DNA of 64,000 bases from Alicyclobacillus tolerans. Its GTDB lineage: Bacteria; Bacillota; Bacilli; Alicyclobacillales; Alicyclobacillaceae. Below are positions 44,408 to 55,085 of this stretch, piece by piece. Numbering within the stretch: position 1 is the stretch's first letter; the number at the start of each line of letters is the position of its first letter. The stretch covers positions 1-64,000 of the forward strand of contig NZ_JXBW01000014.1 in NCBI RefSeq assembly GCF_001447355.1, read 5' to 3'. Made by a program: the position numbers and the translations under genes. A model generated the notes under the pieces. The model was not told where the DNA came from, made no database searches, and saw nothing but the letters and a program-made list of their open reading frames with translations.

Positions 44408-44946
44408 ATGGCGTGGATGGGCTTAGTGTGCGAGTAACCGACACTTGTTTTGGGCCGTTTGCCGTGGTGGCGGACGATGACGCTGTCGTGGAAGCGGCCT
44501 GGTTACGGGAGGAGCCGGATGTGGAGCGGATCCGGAACAATCGAAACGGTTCGCGAGCGTCTCGTAGGCTTGCAGAACAGGCCATCGAGGAGATAAGGGC
44601 GTATTTTCGCGGCGATTTGTCCTCGTTCACGGTTCCGGTCCGTACCCGCGGTACAGCGTTTCAAGAGGCTGTATGGCAAGCCTTGTGCGCCATTCCCTAC
44701 GGCGAAACGGCGACATATGGAGACATTGCCCAACGGATTGGACGGCCCGCTGCCGTGCGGGCGATTGGACAGGCAAACCGGGCGAATCCGGTCGCGGTCA
44801 TCATACCCTGTCATCGCGTCGTCGGCAAAGGCAGCGTCCTGCGCGGCTATGCAGGTTCGGCCATCGACATTCAGCAGGGCTTACTGGCATTGGAACAAGG
44901 CTCATTCCTCCTGCTCCCCCAGATGTTCGACTTGATCCGCCAGTGA
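44404..44946 (+). CDS. ogt: Methylated-DNA-protein cysteine methyltransferase (Ogt type)
   Basis: The 180-residue protein transfers methyl groups from O6-methylguanine to its own Cys136 in PCHRVV; the conserved surroundings GQANRANPVAVIIPCHRV are intact, as is the helix-turn-helix arm YGDIAQRIGRPAAVRAIG. TTG 44404 overlaps the queG stop and has GGGAG nine bases upstream; GTG 44413 is an alternative behind AGGGAGG. Its 3' end overlaps the convergent kinase gene by 45 bases. Confidence 0.92.
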   Translation: MNGVDGLSVRVTDTCFGPFAVVADDDAVVEAAWLREEPDVERIRNNRNGSRASRRLAEQAIEEIRAYFRGDLSSFTVPVRTRGTAFQEAVWQALCAIPYGETATYGDIAQRIGRPAAVRAIGQANRANPVAVIIPCHRVVGKGSVLRGYAGSAIDIQQGLLALEQGSFLLLPQMFDLIRQ

Positions 44947-46188
44947 AGAGAGGAAGGCCTGGCGTTTCTCCTCTTGGAGTGCGTACCGCTGTAGTTCATC
45001 AAGTTGCGCTTCATTCACGAAGTATCGGTAGCGCGTGTGTGCCAGTCGCCATGGTAGGTATGGGAAGCGCAAGAGCGACTCGACCAGCCGATATTCCACT
45101 TTCGGAATGGCCCGCACGGCGTCGAAGTGTAGAAAACAAGCGTAGGCAAGCTCGCCATTCCAATCGCTCGCCTGAAAGCCACGGCGGAGTAAATGTGCCA
45201 TGTCCAGTGCGCGCGGGGCATACGTCGCGAGATCGAAATCAATTAGGCAGACGTGGTGATCTGGTGTGTACAGGCAGTTTCCTGGGATCACATCCAGGTG
45301 GCAGAGCCCAGCCTCGTCTTTGTCTTCGGCAAGAAAGGCAATTGCTTCGGCGTCGTCGACCAGATGCAGGCTATGTGCCGCATCGTTGAGCAGTGCGTCG
45401 CGTAGCGACAGCAGAAGGGCGTCGAAGGCATCCTTATCTCGCTTGGCATCGGCGCGTATGAGCATATGCCGGAGATCGCGTGTGCGCCGTTGTAGCATGC
45501 CGAAGAGGTCGAAGGCGTCGGCAGGCGCGTATTTTTCGTTGACAAAGCCGCGTGTGGCTTCGTGAAACTGTGCCAGAGTATAGGCTGTTTGCGCAACATG
45601 TTCCGCAGATGCAAAATGAGCCGGTTGCCCGTCGATCCACTTGGTGACGTAGTACGCTTGACCATCGTCAACCACGACCGGCGATTTTTGTTTGCTCAAC
45701 ACAAACGGTGCGTAACGCGTGAAACCCTGCTTGCGTGCATATACGAGCGCGCGATGCATGAAGCGCACTCGCGCTGGGGGGATGGACGCCCGTTTGACTG
45801 CATAACGTTGACCGTCTTCTGTCGTCACTTGTTCAACACCTTGAAGCTGTTCGCGCTTTGCAGAGGCGAAATCATACTTGGTAAGGACGGCCTTTGGTAT
45901 GCGTGCTGAGTCGGCAGCCGTACCGGCGCGCAGGCCTGAAGTTTGGGCGGGTTCATGGCGCCGTTCACGGTCTGCCCGCTGCATAGGATTGGCGGGCGTT
46001 TTCTGCTGGTGCCTAGATTCGGGCTGTGGCGTATAGGATTGTTCGTGTTCGTTGCTTGGTTGGCTTCGCTGATTTCCGGTATTTTGGTTGGCTCCGTTGC
46101 CTGGACTGAGGAAGTAAGGTGGACGTGTAAATTCGTCAATGAGTTGTTGCACCCAGTCAGGCAATTTCGTTCGTGGGGACTTTGGCAT
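44902..46188 (-). CDS. CotS-like spore coat kinase / aminoglycoside-phosphotransferase fold protein
   Basis: The 428-residue protein has a disordered Gln/Pro/Arg-rich N-terminal 95 residues and then an APH-type kinase fold: a KYDFASAKREQ segment, a Brenner-type CHLDVIPGNCLY (catalytic Asp) and CLIDFDLATYAPRALDMAHLL (the DFD metal motif). CotS family members are spore coat proteins that resemble kinases. ATG 46188 is preferred because GAAGGAG (46198-46204) sits nine bases upstream of it but directly against the in-frame ATG 46197. The convergent ogt gene overlaps the 3' end. Substrate unknown. Confidence 0.82.
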   Translation of the reverse strand: MPKSPRTKLPDWVQQLIDEFTRPPYFLSPGNGANQNTGNQRSQPSNEHEQSYTPQPESRHQQKTPANPMQRADRERRHEPAQTSGLRAGTAADSARIPKAVLTKYDFASAKREQLQGVEQVTTEDGQRYAVKRASIPPARVRFMHRALVYARKQGFTRYAPFVLSKQKSPVVVDDGQAYYVTKWIDGQPAHFASAEHVAQTAYTLAQFHEATRGFVNEKYAPADAFDLFGMLQRRTRDLRHMLIRADAKRDKDAFDALLLSLRDALLNDAAHSLHLVDDAEAIAFLAEDKDEAGLCHLDVIPGNCLYTPDHHVCLIDFDLATYAPRALDMAHLLRRGFQASDWNGELAYACFLHFDAVRAIPKVEYRLVESLLRFPYLPWRLAHTRYRYFVNEAQLDELQRYALQEEKRQAFLSSLADQVEHLGEQEE

Positions 46189-46341
46189 GGTTCGCATCTC
46201 CTTCGGTCACCAGCCTATTCGCAGAGCGCAGTGGGTGAACAGGCGATGGCCTATGGTTGCGAAGGTCGCAAGCAAAGCAGCGCTGGCATTGCACAGTTGG
46301 GTGGGTACAAGGCGGATAAGGCAGAATGATTTGCCGATGGC

Positions 46342-46377
46342 AAAGCCGCCAGACCACGTCAGTGGTCGGACGGCTTT
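46342..46377. terminator. Hairpin downstream of the dehydrogenase gene, probable terminator
   Basis: AAAGCCG-GACCAC and GTGGTC-CGGCTTT form an interrupted but strong stem (46342-46377). On the minus strand the stem ends in CTTT then GCC, a short T run, ending the dehydrogenase message 14 bases after its stop. Confidence 0.65.
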
Positions 46378-46390
46378 CACCAAGTTCGCG

Positions 46391-47479
46391 TTATACGTTG
46401 TCTCCGAACGTGCTCCAAACCTCGCGCTTTGTGCGAACGCGGCGGATGACTTCGTCTGTGAACTCCGTCGTGCTTGCGCTGCCACCGAGATCGGACGTCC
46501 GGCAACCGTCGACGATGGCTTCTAACGTCGACTCGTAAATGGCTCGCGAGGCGGTATGTGCATCTTTGTCGTCGATGTAGCCGAGTAGCGCCGCACCAGC
46601 GAGGATCATGGCCATCGGGTTGGCGATGTTTTTGCCAAAAAGGCTTGGCGCCGTCCCATGTGGCGCTTCTGCCATGACCACCTGCGGCCGGAAATCGTCG
46701 TCTAAGGCCAAGAGCATGGATTCCGAGCCGGCAATCGACCCAAACATTTGTAGCACCAAGTCGCTCAGGCAGTCACCATCGCGATTGAGCGCGGGAATGA
46801 CGAGCGGTTCACCTGCCTTGACGAGCAATAGCGCGTAGGTCGCATCGATGAGCTGAGGTTCGTAAGCGACATCCGGATACTCCTTCGCCGCCGCGTCCAT
46901 CTCCTCTTTCAGCATGCCTTCATACACAGGGCTGACGGTGAACTTTGGACCGCCGAATACCTTGGCGTGCAAGCGACGCGCGTGTTGAAATGCGTACTTC
47001 GCCACACCACGGCACACCGAACGGGAGATCTTCTCTGTGCGAAATGCGATCTCGTCGCCGTTGTCCGCAGTTTCACGCCATTCTTTCGCACCATAGGCAT
47101 CGTCCACGGCCATGCGAACGACCGAAATGGGCGAGTACACGCCGACCGGCGGCGCGATACCGGGAATACGGCGGCCTGTACGGACAATTACGGTTCCGTT
47201 GATTTCCTTGCGGAGAATCGCATTCGGGCTTCCGACGTCGCCTTTTTCTTCAGGCGTGATCGTTGCGGCCTTGAGTCCGAGGCCCGTTTCACGCATGGCT
47301 TGCGCAGCTTCAAACACAACCTGGTTCCCAGTTTTGCGGCGGTTCTCCAAGCTTAAATCAAAGCGTGACAGAGCGAGTTCGAAGCCTGTCACCTCGGGCG
47401 CCAACACACGTAGAGCTTCTTCCAGAAGCTCCTGTCCGGTTTGGTCGCCTTCCATTACGACGATAGTTGGTTTCGTCAT
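46391..47479 (-). CDS. Isocitrate/isopropylmalate-type dehydrogenase
   Basis: The 362-residue product belongs to the NAD(P)-dependent beta-decarboxylating dehydrogenases. It has the substrate-side arginines in VIVRTGRRIPG, LNRDGDCLSDLVLQMFGSIAGS with the metal aspartates, and EAPHGTAPSLFGKNIANP, the cofactor signature. The N-terminal loop is GDQTGQE where the family usually reads GDGIGPE, and VYSPISVVRMAVDD is unusual, so the substrate may differ from isocitrate or isopropylmalate. ATG 47479 has GAGGTGA five bases upstream; the in-frame GTG 47488 overlaps that site. An IclR regulator lies just upstream and probably controls it. Confidence 0.8.
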   Translation of the reverse strand: MTKPTIVVMEGDQTGQELLEEALRVLAPEVTGFELALSRFDLSLENRRKTGNQVVFEAAQAMRETGLGLKAATITPEEKGDVGSPNAILRKEINGTVIVRTGRRIPGIAPPVGVYSPISVVRMAVDDAYGAKEWRETADNGDEIAFRTEKISRSVCRGVAKYAFQHARRLHAKVFGGPKFTVSPVYEGMLKEEMDAAAKEYPDVAYEPQLIDATYALLLVKAGEPLVIPALNRDGDCLSDLVLQMFGSIAGSESMLLALDDDFRPQVVMAEAPHGTAPSLFGKNIANPMAMILAGAALLGYIDDKDAHTASRAIYESTLEAIVDGCRTSDLGGSASTTEFTDEVIRRVRTKREVWSTFGDNV

Positions 47480-47525
47480 CTCATTCACCTCATTTACGTT
47501 CCACTACACGATGGACCCCGATTGC

Positions 47526-48290
47526 CTAACGCGAGGCGTTTGCAATGGCCTTCGACAAGGTCTGCGCGGCGCCCAATAGGTGGGATACCAAATTCTCCAT
47601 TTTGGCTTCGGTCAAACGAGTTACAGGCCCCGAGACAGCCAAAGCCGCAATGCAGTCGCCATCCGGCCCGAAGACAGGTGCAGCCATCGCTGCCGCTCCT
47701 GCATCCCGTTCCTGAATGCTCACTGCATACCCGTCGGCCCGCACTTGTTGCAGCTGTAATTGCAACTCGTTTACCGAAAAGCCGCTCGGCAGCCGTTCTC
47801 TGCGCAGTATTTCGTCGAGTAGATCGACATCAGACCAGGCCAGCAAAACCTTGCCGGACGCACCAATGTACAGCGGATAGCGTTCGCCGACGGTCGCAAC
47901 ATTGCGGATGGGTTCACGGCTTTCTACAGCCTGCACGCGGATGCGTTCGATCCCGCTACGCACATACAGACTGACCGTCTCTCCTGTGCGATCGCGAAGT
48001 TCCTCCATAGTGGGCAGCGCGACGGAAGTCCAGCTATCAAAAAGCGGCGCATTCGCCGACAGGCAAAGGGCGCTCCAGCCGAGCATGTACTTGTCAGAAC
48101 CAGGCTGTCGGCGCACAAAACCCTTTTGCTGCAGCGATAAAAGCAGCCGATGGGCCGTGCTTTTATGCAGTCCGACGTCGCGTGCAATCTCGCTCAGGCT
48201 CAATTCGTGAGTGGATTTCGTGAAACAGAGTAAAATGTCGAGCGCCCTTTCGACGGCGCGAACGGTCGTGGGTGGAGTCGATCGATACGG
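47526..48290 (-). CDS. IclR-family transcriptional regulator
   Basis: The 254-residue product (from TTG 48290) has the N-terminal winged helix with LSLSEIARDVGLHKSTAHRLL and the C-terminal IclR effector domain, including YPLYIGASGKVLLAW and AVSGPVTRLT. Effector unknown. TTG 48290 follows AGAGGGGG at eight bases; the longer frame from TTG 48323 has no clear ribosome site. It is transcribed with or directly before the dehydrogenase gene (46-base gap), the probable target. The catabolic theme fits carbon control elsewhere in the window. Confidence 0.87.
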   Translation of the reverse strand, partial: PYRSTPPTTVRAVERALDILLCFTKSTHELSLSEIARDVGLHKSTAHRLLLSLQQKGFVRRQPGSDKYMLGWSALCLSANAPLFDSWTSVALPTMEELRDRTGETVSLYVRSGIERIRVQAVESREPIRNVATVGERYPLYIGASGKVLLAWSDVDLLDEILRRERLPSGFSVNELQLQLQQVRADGYAVSIQERDAGAAAMAAPVFGPDGDCIAALAVSGPVTRLTEAKMENLVSHLLGAAQTLSKAIANASR

Positions 48291-48446
48291 CAAAAAGGAC
48301 GCCCCCTCTGTTTCATACTGCAAAACGCACTCTTGAGCGAGTATATCACAAACCGCCGCCGACTTGCGTTTTTAGAACATTCCGTAGGTAACGCGGCACG
48401 GCGTTTGTCATATGATGCAGCAGCAAGGAGTGAGGTGTGAGACGCC

Positions 48447-49433
48447 GTGGATTCTTGTATTGAAGCATTGCGCCAGTACTTCGACGCGCGATCACGCGTC
48501 TGGTTGACCCGCGATGCGGGATCCTTTGCAGCTCTCAAGGGTGCAGCTGCGAACGAGCCTTGGGTGAAGCGCTCGGTTCATCTGGCGGAACGAAAGCACC
48601 GTGCGTATCAAGCACAAGGCAAACAATTGCTACGCGTTCACACGCAAATTGAAGTTCGGGAACTTGTCCAGGGCAAAGAGCCGAATCTCGTACATGCGCG
48701 AGCCATCGAACGACTGTGCTGGACATATGAAGATAAACAAAACGTCGTCGAGGTTGAGTGCAGAACTATCGAGCACCGCCAATTGTGGCAGCAACTCGGT
48801 CATACATGGCGGCTTGTACAAGCGGAGGAGACCACGGATGGCAGATCGTTTGACAGCGTTAAAGAGACGCGCGGCAACTACGTCTTGCCACGGTTGCCTC
48901 AGGATCGCAATCGGCGGCAGGATGTGTACGATAGGGTGCGCGCCACGCGCTACGCCGACGTTTGGTGGGACTCCACCAATCCACAATACCCGCGTTTGGA
49001 GGACGACTGTACCAATTTCATCTCGCAGTGCTTGCACGCAGGTGGGATACCCATGTGGGGACAGCCGGATGTAAGTAAGGGATGGTGGATGGATACAAAC
49101 GATCCGCGGACAGGACGGTGGAGCTACAGCTGGACGACGTCGAACGCGCTCTTTGGCGTTGTCACGTCTGTGCTCGGCGGGCAAGTGGTCGCCAAGGCGA
49201 GCGAATTGAAAATGGGCGACTTAATTTTTTACGATTGGAGCGGTTCGGGGACGTATCACCATACGACCATTGTCACAGAATTCGATGCAGCAGGTGAACC
49301 TCTAGTCAACGCTCATACGGATGATAGCTTTCATCGGCCGTATTTGTACTACGATAGCCGTGCTTATACCCCCAACACGCGTTACGCATTTGTCCATTTA
49401 CCCGATCAGATCGCGATCTTGGATAAAGGGTGA
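48447..49433 (+). CDS. Amidase-domain (Amidase_6) protein
   Basis: The 328-residue protein has a helical N-terminal half and a C-terminal Amidase_6-type domain: RYADVWWDSTNPQYPRLEDD, then CTNFISQCLHAGGIPM with the likely catalytic Cys, MGDLIFYDWSGSGTYHHTTIV with the His, and NAHTDDSFHRPYLYYDS. Such cysteine-peptidase-like domains occur in cell-wall or spore hydrolases of Bacilli, but the protein has no signal peptide. GTG 48447 follows GTGAGGTGTGAG. The substrate is not known. Confidence 0.83.
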   Translation: MDSCIEALRQYFDARSRVWLTRDAGSFAALKGAAANEPWVKRSVHLAERKHRAYQAQGKQLLRVHTQIEVRELVQGKEPNLVHARAIERLCWTYEDKQNVVEVECRTIEHRQLWQQLGHTWRLVQAEETTDGRSFDSVKETRGNYVLPRLPQDRNRRQDVYDRVRATRYADVWWDSTNPQYPRLEDDCTNFISQCLHAGGIPMWGQPDVSKGWWMDTNDPRTGRWSYSWTTSNALFGVVTSVLGGQVVAKASELKMGDLIFYDWSGSGTYHHTTIVTEFDAAGEPLVNAHTDDSFHRPYLYYDSRAYTPNTRYAFVHLPDQIAILDKG

Positions 49434-49520
49434 ATGACGTCCTTCGCGCAGTTCGCATTGGCCCCTCGTCCAAGGCCGTGATAGACTGGTTGCGGACTCG
49501 AATTTGGGGGTACATCCGTT

Positions 49521-49985
49521 ATGCACATTGTTCTCGTAGAACCAGAGATACCGGCGAACACAGGAAATATTGCAAGGACTTGCGCTGTGACAGGAAGCAC
49601 GCTCCACTTGGTACGGCCGCTTGGCTTCTCGACCGATGATCGACAGTTAAAGCGGGCAGGACTCGACTACTGGCATCTTCTCGATATCCGCTATCACGAT
49701 TCGTTGGATGAGTTGTGGGCGCAGTTCCCGCATGCACGTTTTCACTACGTGGAGACACAAGGCGGCCATTGGTATACAGACGTCACATATACACACGAGG
49801 ATTTCCTGGTGTTTGGCAAAGAGACAAAGGGACTGCCAAAAGAAGTGCTTGCGGCACATCCAGATCAGGTAATCCGCATTCCAATGCTTCCAGACGCGGC
49901 GGCTCGGAGCTTAAATCTGTCGAATGCTGTGGCTGTTGTTGTATTCGAAGCGTTGCGACAGGTGGGCTTTTCTGGCATGGTGTAA
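49521..49985 (+). CDS. trmL: tRNA (cytidine/uridine-34-2'-O)-methyltransferase TrmL
   Basis: TrmL methylates the wobble nucleotide of tRNA-Leu. The 154-residue minimal SPOUT protein shows the family set: EIPANTGNIARTCAVTG, FGKETKGLPKEVL, and the knot end RIPMLPDAARSLNLSNAVAVV, here as IPMLPDAARSLNLSN with the AdoMet-binding loop. ATG 49521 follows TGGGGGTACATCCGTT. It is closed by a strong terminator before the convergent pdh operon. Confidence 0.94.
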   Translation: MHIVLVEPEIPANTGNIARTCAVTGSTLHLVRPLGFSTDDRQLKRAGLDYWHLLDIRYHDSLDELWAQFPHARFHYVETQGGHWYTDVTYTHEDFLVFGKETKGLPKEVLAAHPDQVIRIPMLPDAAARSLNLSNAVAVVVFEALRQVGFSGMV

Positions 49986-50067
49986 CGACTTGGGGAACAG
50001 GTCAAGGATTGTCGAACTATTGCGCGGGAAATATGTCGAAGATGCGATGACGGCGTCACAATAATGG

Positions 50068-50109
50068 GCATGAAAAAGCTCAGGCGTTTCGGCCTGAGCT
50101 TTTTCATGC
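50068..50109. terminator. Bidirectional terminator between trmL and pdhD
   Basis: Perfect 18-bp stem GCATGAAAAAGCTCAGGC (50068-50085) and its complement (50092-50109) around a six-base loop. A and T runs within the arms provide T tracts in both directions. Confidence 0.93.
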
Positions 50110-50112
50110 TTG

Positions 50113-51525
50113 TTAACGGGTAATGATATGAATGGGCTCGCCAAGTCCAACTTCGGCAGCTTCCATCACCATTTCTCCCAACGTCGGGTGCGCATGAATG
50201 GTGAGTGCGATATCTTCGAGCGTCGCGCTCATCTCGATGGCGAGGCCAAGTTCTGCAATCAAGTTGGACGCTTCGATGCCGACCACTTGGGCGCCTACGA
50301 GCACGCCATTTTCCTTGTTGGCAATCAGCTTGATAAAACCAGCGTCCGCATTAAGGGCGGTCGCCCGGCCGTTGGCTGCATACGGGAAGCGGCCAACCGC
50401 GATATCGCCGTACTGCTTCTTCGCCTCTTCTTCGGACAAGCCGACAGAGGCCATCTCCGGATCGGAGAAGACGACAGACGGAATGCAACGATAGTCCACG
50501 ATGCTCGGTTTGCCGGCAATCGCTTCTGCGGCCACTTTGCCTTCATAGGATGCCTTGTGGGCGAGGGCAGCACCCGGCACGATATCGCCGATGGCATAGA
50601 CGTTCGGATTCGTCGTCCGGCATTGTGCATCCACTTTGACGAGGCCCTTCTCGGTGAGTTCAATGCCCGCGTCGGCAAGACCCAGATCGTCCGTATTCGG
50701 GCGACGGCCAACGGTGACCAGGATGTAATCCGCTTCAATCGTCGTTTCCTCGCCAGCTTTGTTCTTGTACGTGAGCTTGACCGCGTCATCCGTCTCTTCG
50801 ACCGATTGTGCCAAGGCGTTTGTTTCGATCTCGACGTTATACTTCTTCAAGTTGCGTTCCACCAAGCGCACCATTTGCTTGTCGAAGAGCGCCAGGATGC
50901 TGTCCAGACCCTCAATGATGGTTACCTGGCTGCCAAACTTCGCAAATGTCTGGCCGAGCTCAATACCGATGTATCCACCGCCGACGACGACGAGGCGGTT
51001 CGGAACGTGATCGAGCGCGAGCGCACCAGTCGAGTCGATCACGCGCTTGCCTAGCGGCAAGTTCTTCAACTCGATGGGGCGAGACCCTGTCGCCAGAATA
51101 CACTGTTGGAACTGGATGCGCTGGCTGCCGTTCTCGTGCATAATGCGTACTTCGTTCGGCTTTGTAAAAAATGCTTCGCCGGAGATGACGTTAATGCGGT
51201 TGCCCTTCATCAATTGTTGGACGCCACCGGTCATCTTGTCGACGACGCTTTGTTTCCACGCTTGAACCTTGGCGAAGTCAAGCGCAGCCGTCGTTTCGAC
51301 GCCTGGGAACGGCGACTCCTTCGCGGCTTCATAGTGATGAGCCGCAGAAATCAGAGCCTTCGAAGGAATACAACCGCGGTTCAGACACACGCCGCCGAGT
51401 TCTGCTTTGTCGACGATGGTGACCGACTTGCCAAGTTGTGCCGCGCGAATGGCCGCCACGTAACCGCCAGGGCCAGCGCCGATGACTAGAACTTCAACTT
51501 CCTCCAACATATCTCCCACTACCAT
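50113..51525 (-). CDS. pdhD: Dihydrolipoamide dehydrogenase (E3)
   Basis: The 470-residue flavoprotein re-oxidises lipoamide. It has the FAD motif [15 protein letters not shown], the redox pair C47-x4-C52 in [13 protein letters not shown], the NAD motif [12 protein letters not shown], and the C-terminal His-Glu in [26 protein letters not shown] precedes ATG 51525. It is the last gene of the pdhA-B-C-D operon and ends at the shared terminator. Confidence 0.97.
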   Translation of the reverse strand: MVVGDMLEEVEVLVIGAGPGGYVAAIRAAQLGKSVTIVDKAELGGVCLNRGCIPSKALISAAHHYEAAKESPFPGVETTAALDFAKVQAWKQSVVDKMTGGVQQLMKGNRINVISGEAFFTKPNEVRIMHENGSQRIQFQQCILATGSRPIELKNLPLGKRVIDSTGALALDHVPNRLVVVGGGYIGIELGQTFAKFGSQVTIIEGLDSILALFDKQMVRLVERNLKKYNVEIETNALAQSVEETDDAVKLTYKNKAGEETTIEADYILVTVGRRPNTDDLGLADAGIELTEKGLVKVDAQCRTTNPNVYAIGDIVPGAALAHKASYEGKVAAEAIAGKPSIVDYRCIPSVVFSDPEMASVGLSEEEAKKQYGDIAVGRFPYAANGRATALNADAGFIKLIANKENGVLVGAQVVGIEASNLIAELGLAIEMSATLEDIALTIHAHPTLGEMVMEAAEVGLGEPIHIITR

Positions 51526-51528
51526 GGA

Positions 51529-52809
51529 TTACACCTCCAGGAGCAACAAGCGCGGATTTTCCAGCATGCGCTTGATGTCGTTGACGAACTGTTGACCGAG
51601 TGCACCGTCGATCACACGGTGGTCGAAGCTGAGTGAAAGTGACATCATTTGACCAACTGCAAATTCTCCATTGCGGATGACCGGCTTTTCCGTAATCCGT
51701 CCGACGCCGAGAATTGCCACTTCCGGATAATTGATAATGGGCGTGAAGAACATGCCGCCGGCAGAACCGATGTTGGTGATGGAAATCGTACTTCCGCGCA
51801 TTTCTGCAGGCGTCAACTTGCCGGCGCGTCCACGCGTGGCGAGATCGTTGATCTCCTCAGCAATCGTCCACATGTTTTTCTTATCGGCGTGACGAACCAC
51901 TGGCACGAGCAACCCGCGATCCGTGTCTGTCGCAATGCCAATATGGTAGTAGTGCTTAAGGATGAGCTCCTGCTTTTCCTCGTCGTACGTCGAATTCAAC
52001 TGTGGCTTTGTCCGCAGAGCTGCAATCAACGCCTTGACGATGAACGGCAAGTATGTGATCTTGACGCCGCGCTGTTCCGCAATCGGCTTGATTTCCTTGC
52101 GCAGTTTCACGAGTTCCGTCACGTCTACCTCGTCCATCAAGGTGACGTGTGGAGCCGTATACTTGCTCTTGACCATCGCACGTGCAATCGCCTGTCGGAT
52201 CATCGGCAACGGCACACGTTCTTCGACTTCATCGCCTGTGACGGATACGGCAGCTTGCGTCGTCGGCGCAGCGTCCACACTTGTCGAGGCCTCGACTGGT
52301 GCTGGTTGCGCACCGGATTTCGCACGGTCAATGTCTTCTTTCGTCACTTTTCCGTTGTTTCCTGTTCCTTGCACCGCACGAATATCGACGCCAGCCTCGC
52401 GGGCATAACGGCGCACTCCGGGCGTTGCAAGCACCTGCTGTGCAGCACTTTGTGCTGTTGTCGTTGCAGTTGCCACTGGCTGTGCTGCCACAGGTGCCGG
52501 CTGGGTTTGCGCAGTCGCAGGCTCAGGTGCGGACTGTTGTTGCGCCGGGGCGGCTGCCGGTGCATCTCCTTCGACCTCAATCGTCAGGATGATGTCGCCG
52601 ACGACGCAGGTCGTTCCTTCGGGAACCTTGATCTCTGCGACTTTGCCACTGACCGGAGAGGGGAGTTCAACAAGCGATTTGTCGTTTTCGATCTCGGCGA
52701 CAGCGTCGTCCTCCTGAATTTGGTCGCCGGGTTTGACCAGCCATTTGCTGATGCGGCCCTCGTGCAGACCTTCACCTAACTCGGGCAAGCCGAATTCAAA
52801 CAGAGCCAT
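51529..52809 (-). CDS. pdhC: Pyruvate dehydrogenase E2, dihydrolipoamide acetyltransferase
   Basis: The 426-residue protein has one lipoyl domain with the modified Lys44 in [12 protein letters not shown], an Ala/Pro/Gln-rich linker, an E1/E3-binding domain starting [21 protein letters not shown], noted here as [13 protein letters not shown], and the catalytic domain with [12 protein letters not shown] near residue 399. GGAGGTGATCGA precedes ATG 52809. Only three bases separate it from pdhD. Confidence 0.96.
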   Translation of the reverse strand: MALFEFGLPELGEGLHEGRISKWLVKPGDQIQEDDAVAEIENDKSLVELPSPVSGKVAEIKVPEGTTCVVGDIILTIEVEGDAPAAAPAQQQSAPEPATAQTQPAPVAAQPVATATTTAQSAAQQVLATPGVRRYAREAGVDIRAVQGTGNNGKVTKEDIDRAKSGAQPAPVEASTSVDAAPTTQAAVSVTGDEVEERVPLPMIRQAIARAMVKSKYTAPHVTLMDEVDVTELVKLRKEIKPIAEQRGVKITYLPFIVKALIAALRTKPQLNSTYDEEKQELILKHYYHIGIATDTDRGLLVPVVRHADKKNMWTIAEEINDLATRGRAGKLTPAEMRGSTISITNIGSAGGMFFTPIINYPEVAILGVGRITEKPVIRNGEFAVGQMMSLSLSFDHRVIDGALGQQFVNDIKRMLENPRLLLLEV

Positions 52810-52826
52810 TCGATCACCTCCAAAAA

Positions 52827-53807
52827 TTAAAGCGTCATCACTTTGTTAAGCGTATCGACGACGTATTGCGGCGTCGGCAACCATTCGTCTTCGATCATGC
52901 CAAACGGATAGACGGTGTCAGGCGGCGTCGCACGCAACACAGGAGCCTCCAGGTGATAGATGGCTTGCTCGTTGATCTGTGCGACAATCTCCGCCGCAGC
53001 ACCAGCCGAACGCTGTGCTTCCTGCACGACAATAGCACGATTTGTCTTCTGAATCGACTTGACAATCGTGTCGATGTCGATAGGGCTGATGGTACGCAAG
53101 TCGATGACTTCGGCTTCGAACCCTTTTTCTTTCGACCATTGTTCAGCAGCCTTTTGCGCAACACTGACCATTGCACCGTAGGCGATCACGGTCGCATCCT
53201 TACCTTCGCGTACGACATTCGCCACACCAAGCGGAATGGTGTAGTCGTCTTCTGGAACCTCTTGACGGAACGAACGGTACAACTTCATATGCTCGAGGAA
53301 GATGACAGGATCCGGATCGCGAATGGCCGCAAGCAACAGTCCTTTAGCCTCGTATGGGTTGCTTGGGATAACCACTTTGATCCCGGGTGTCTGCACGAAC
53401 AATCCTTCCAAGCTGTCTGCGTGCATCTCGGGTGTATGTACACCGCCGCCGAACGGAGAGCGGATGGTCACAGGTGCAGTATAGCGGCCACCCGAGCGGT
53501 ACCGCGTGCGTGCAAGTTGTCCCGCGATTTGGTCGAAGGCCTCAAAAACGAAGCCGAAGAACTGAATTTCTGGAACAGGACGAAATCCTTGAATGGCCAA
53601 GCCGTTCGCCAACCCAATAATGCCACTTTCCGCAAGCGGTGTATCAAAGACGCGATCTGCGCCGTATTTCTTCTGTAGCCCTTCTGTCGCGCGGAACACG
53701 CCGCCGTTATTACCCACGTCTTCGCCAAACACGAGCACGCGTTCGTCGCGCGCCAACTCGAGGTCGAGCGCGTGCGTGATCGCTTGAATCATCGTCATTT
53801 GCGCCAT
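52827..53807 (-). CDS. pdhB: Pyruvate dehydrogenase E1 beta subunit
   Basis: The 326-residue product is the beta chain of the heterotetrameric E1 decarboxylase: family segments [37 protein letters not shown] and KMVSQ-type AYGAMVSVA are present, and Glu in EDVG is the ThDP-activating residue region. It starts directly at the pdhA stop (ATG 53807). GAGGGGGCG upstream serves as its ribosome site inside pdhA. Confidence 0.96.
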   Translation of the reverse strand: MAQMTMIQAITHALDLELARDERVLVFGEDVGNNGGVFRATEGLQKKYGADRVFDTPLAESGIIGLANGLAIQGFRPVPEIQFFGFVFEAFDQIAGQLARTRYRSGGRYTAPVTIRSPFGGGVHTPEMHADSLEGLFVQTPGIKVVIPSNPYEAKGLLLAAIRDPDPVIFLEHMKLYRSFRQEVPEDDYTIPLGVANVVREGKDATVIAYGAMVSVAQKAAEQWSKEKGFEAEVIDLRTISPIDIDTIVKSIQKTNRAIVVQEAQRSAGAAAEIVAQINEQAIYHLEAPVLRATPPDTVYPFGMIEDEWLPTPQYVVDTLNKVMTL

Positions 53808-54968
<1,161 letters not shown>

Positions 54969-55009
54969 TCAGCGCGAAATGTTCTGTTATAGAATAAGCT
55001 TGCTTTACG

Positions 55010-55038
55010 AGTATAACAGCTGTGTACAGCGCTTTCAC
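55010..55038 (-). promoter_or_regulatory. Possible second pdh promoter with overlapping cre-like site
   Basis: On the minus strand TATACT (plus 55010-55015) lies 17 bases after GTGAAA (plus 55033-55038). TGAAAGCGCTGTAC (plus 55024-55037) matches 12 of 14 positions of the cre core TGWAANCGNTNWCA and overlaps the -35 region. The cre match is imperfect. Confidence 0.3.
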
Positions 55039-55085
55039 AGACGATTTGGCGCGATCGCACGGCAGCACGAGGAGGCTGGCGAACG

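Noticed and set aside
44673-45389. 238-codon plus-strand ORF across ogt and the CotS-like gene
   Set aside because: Out of frame with ogt and antisense to the kinase gene; Arg/Gly/Pro-rich shadow composition.
50110-52779. Two long plus-strand ORFs antisense to pdhD and pdhC
   Set aside because: The pdh genes on the minus strand are certain; these frames have Arg/His-rich shadow composition.
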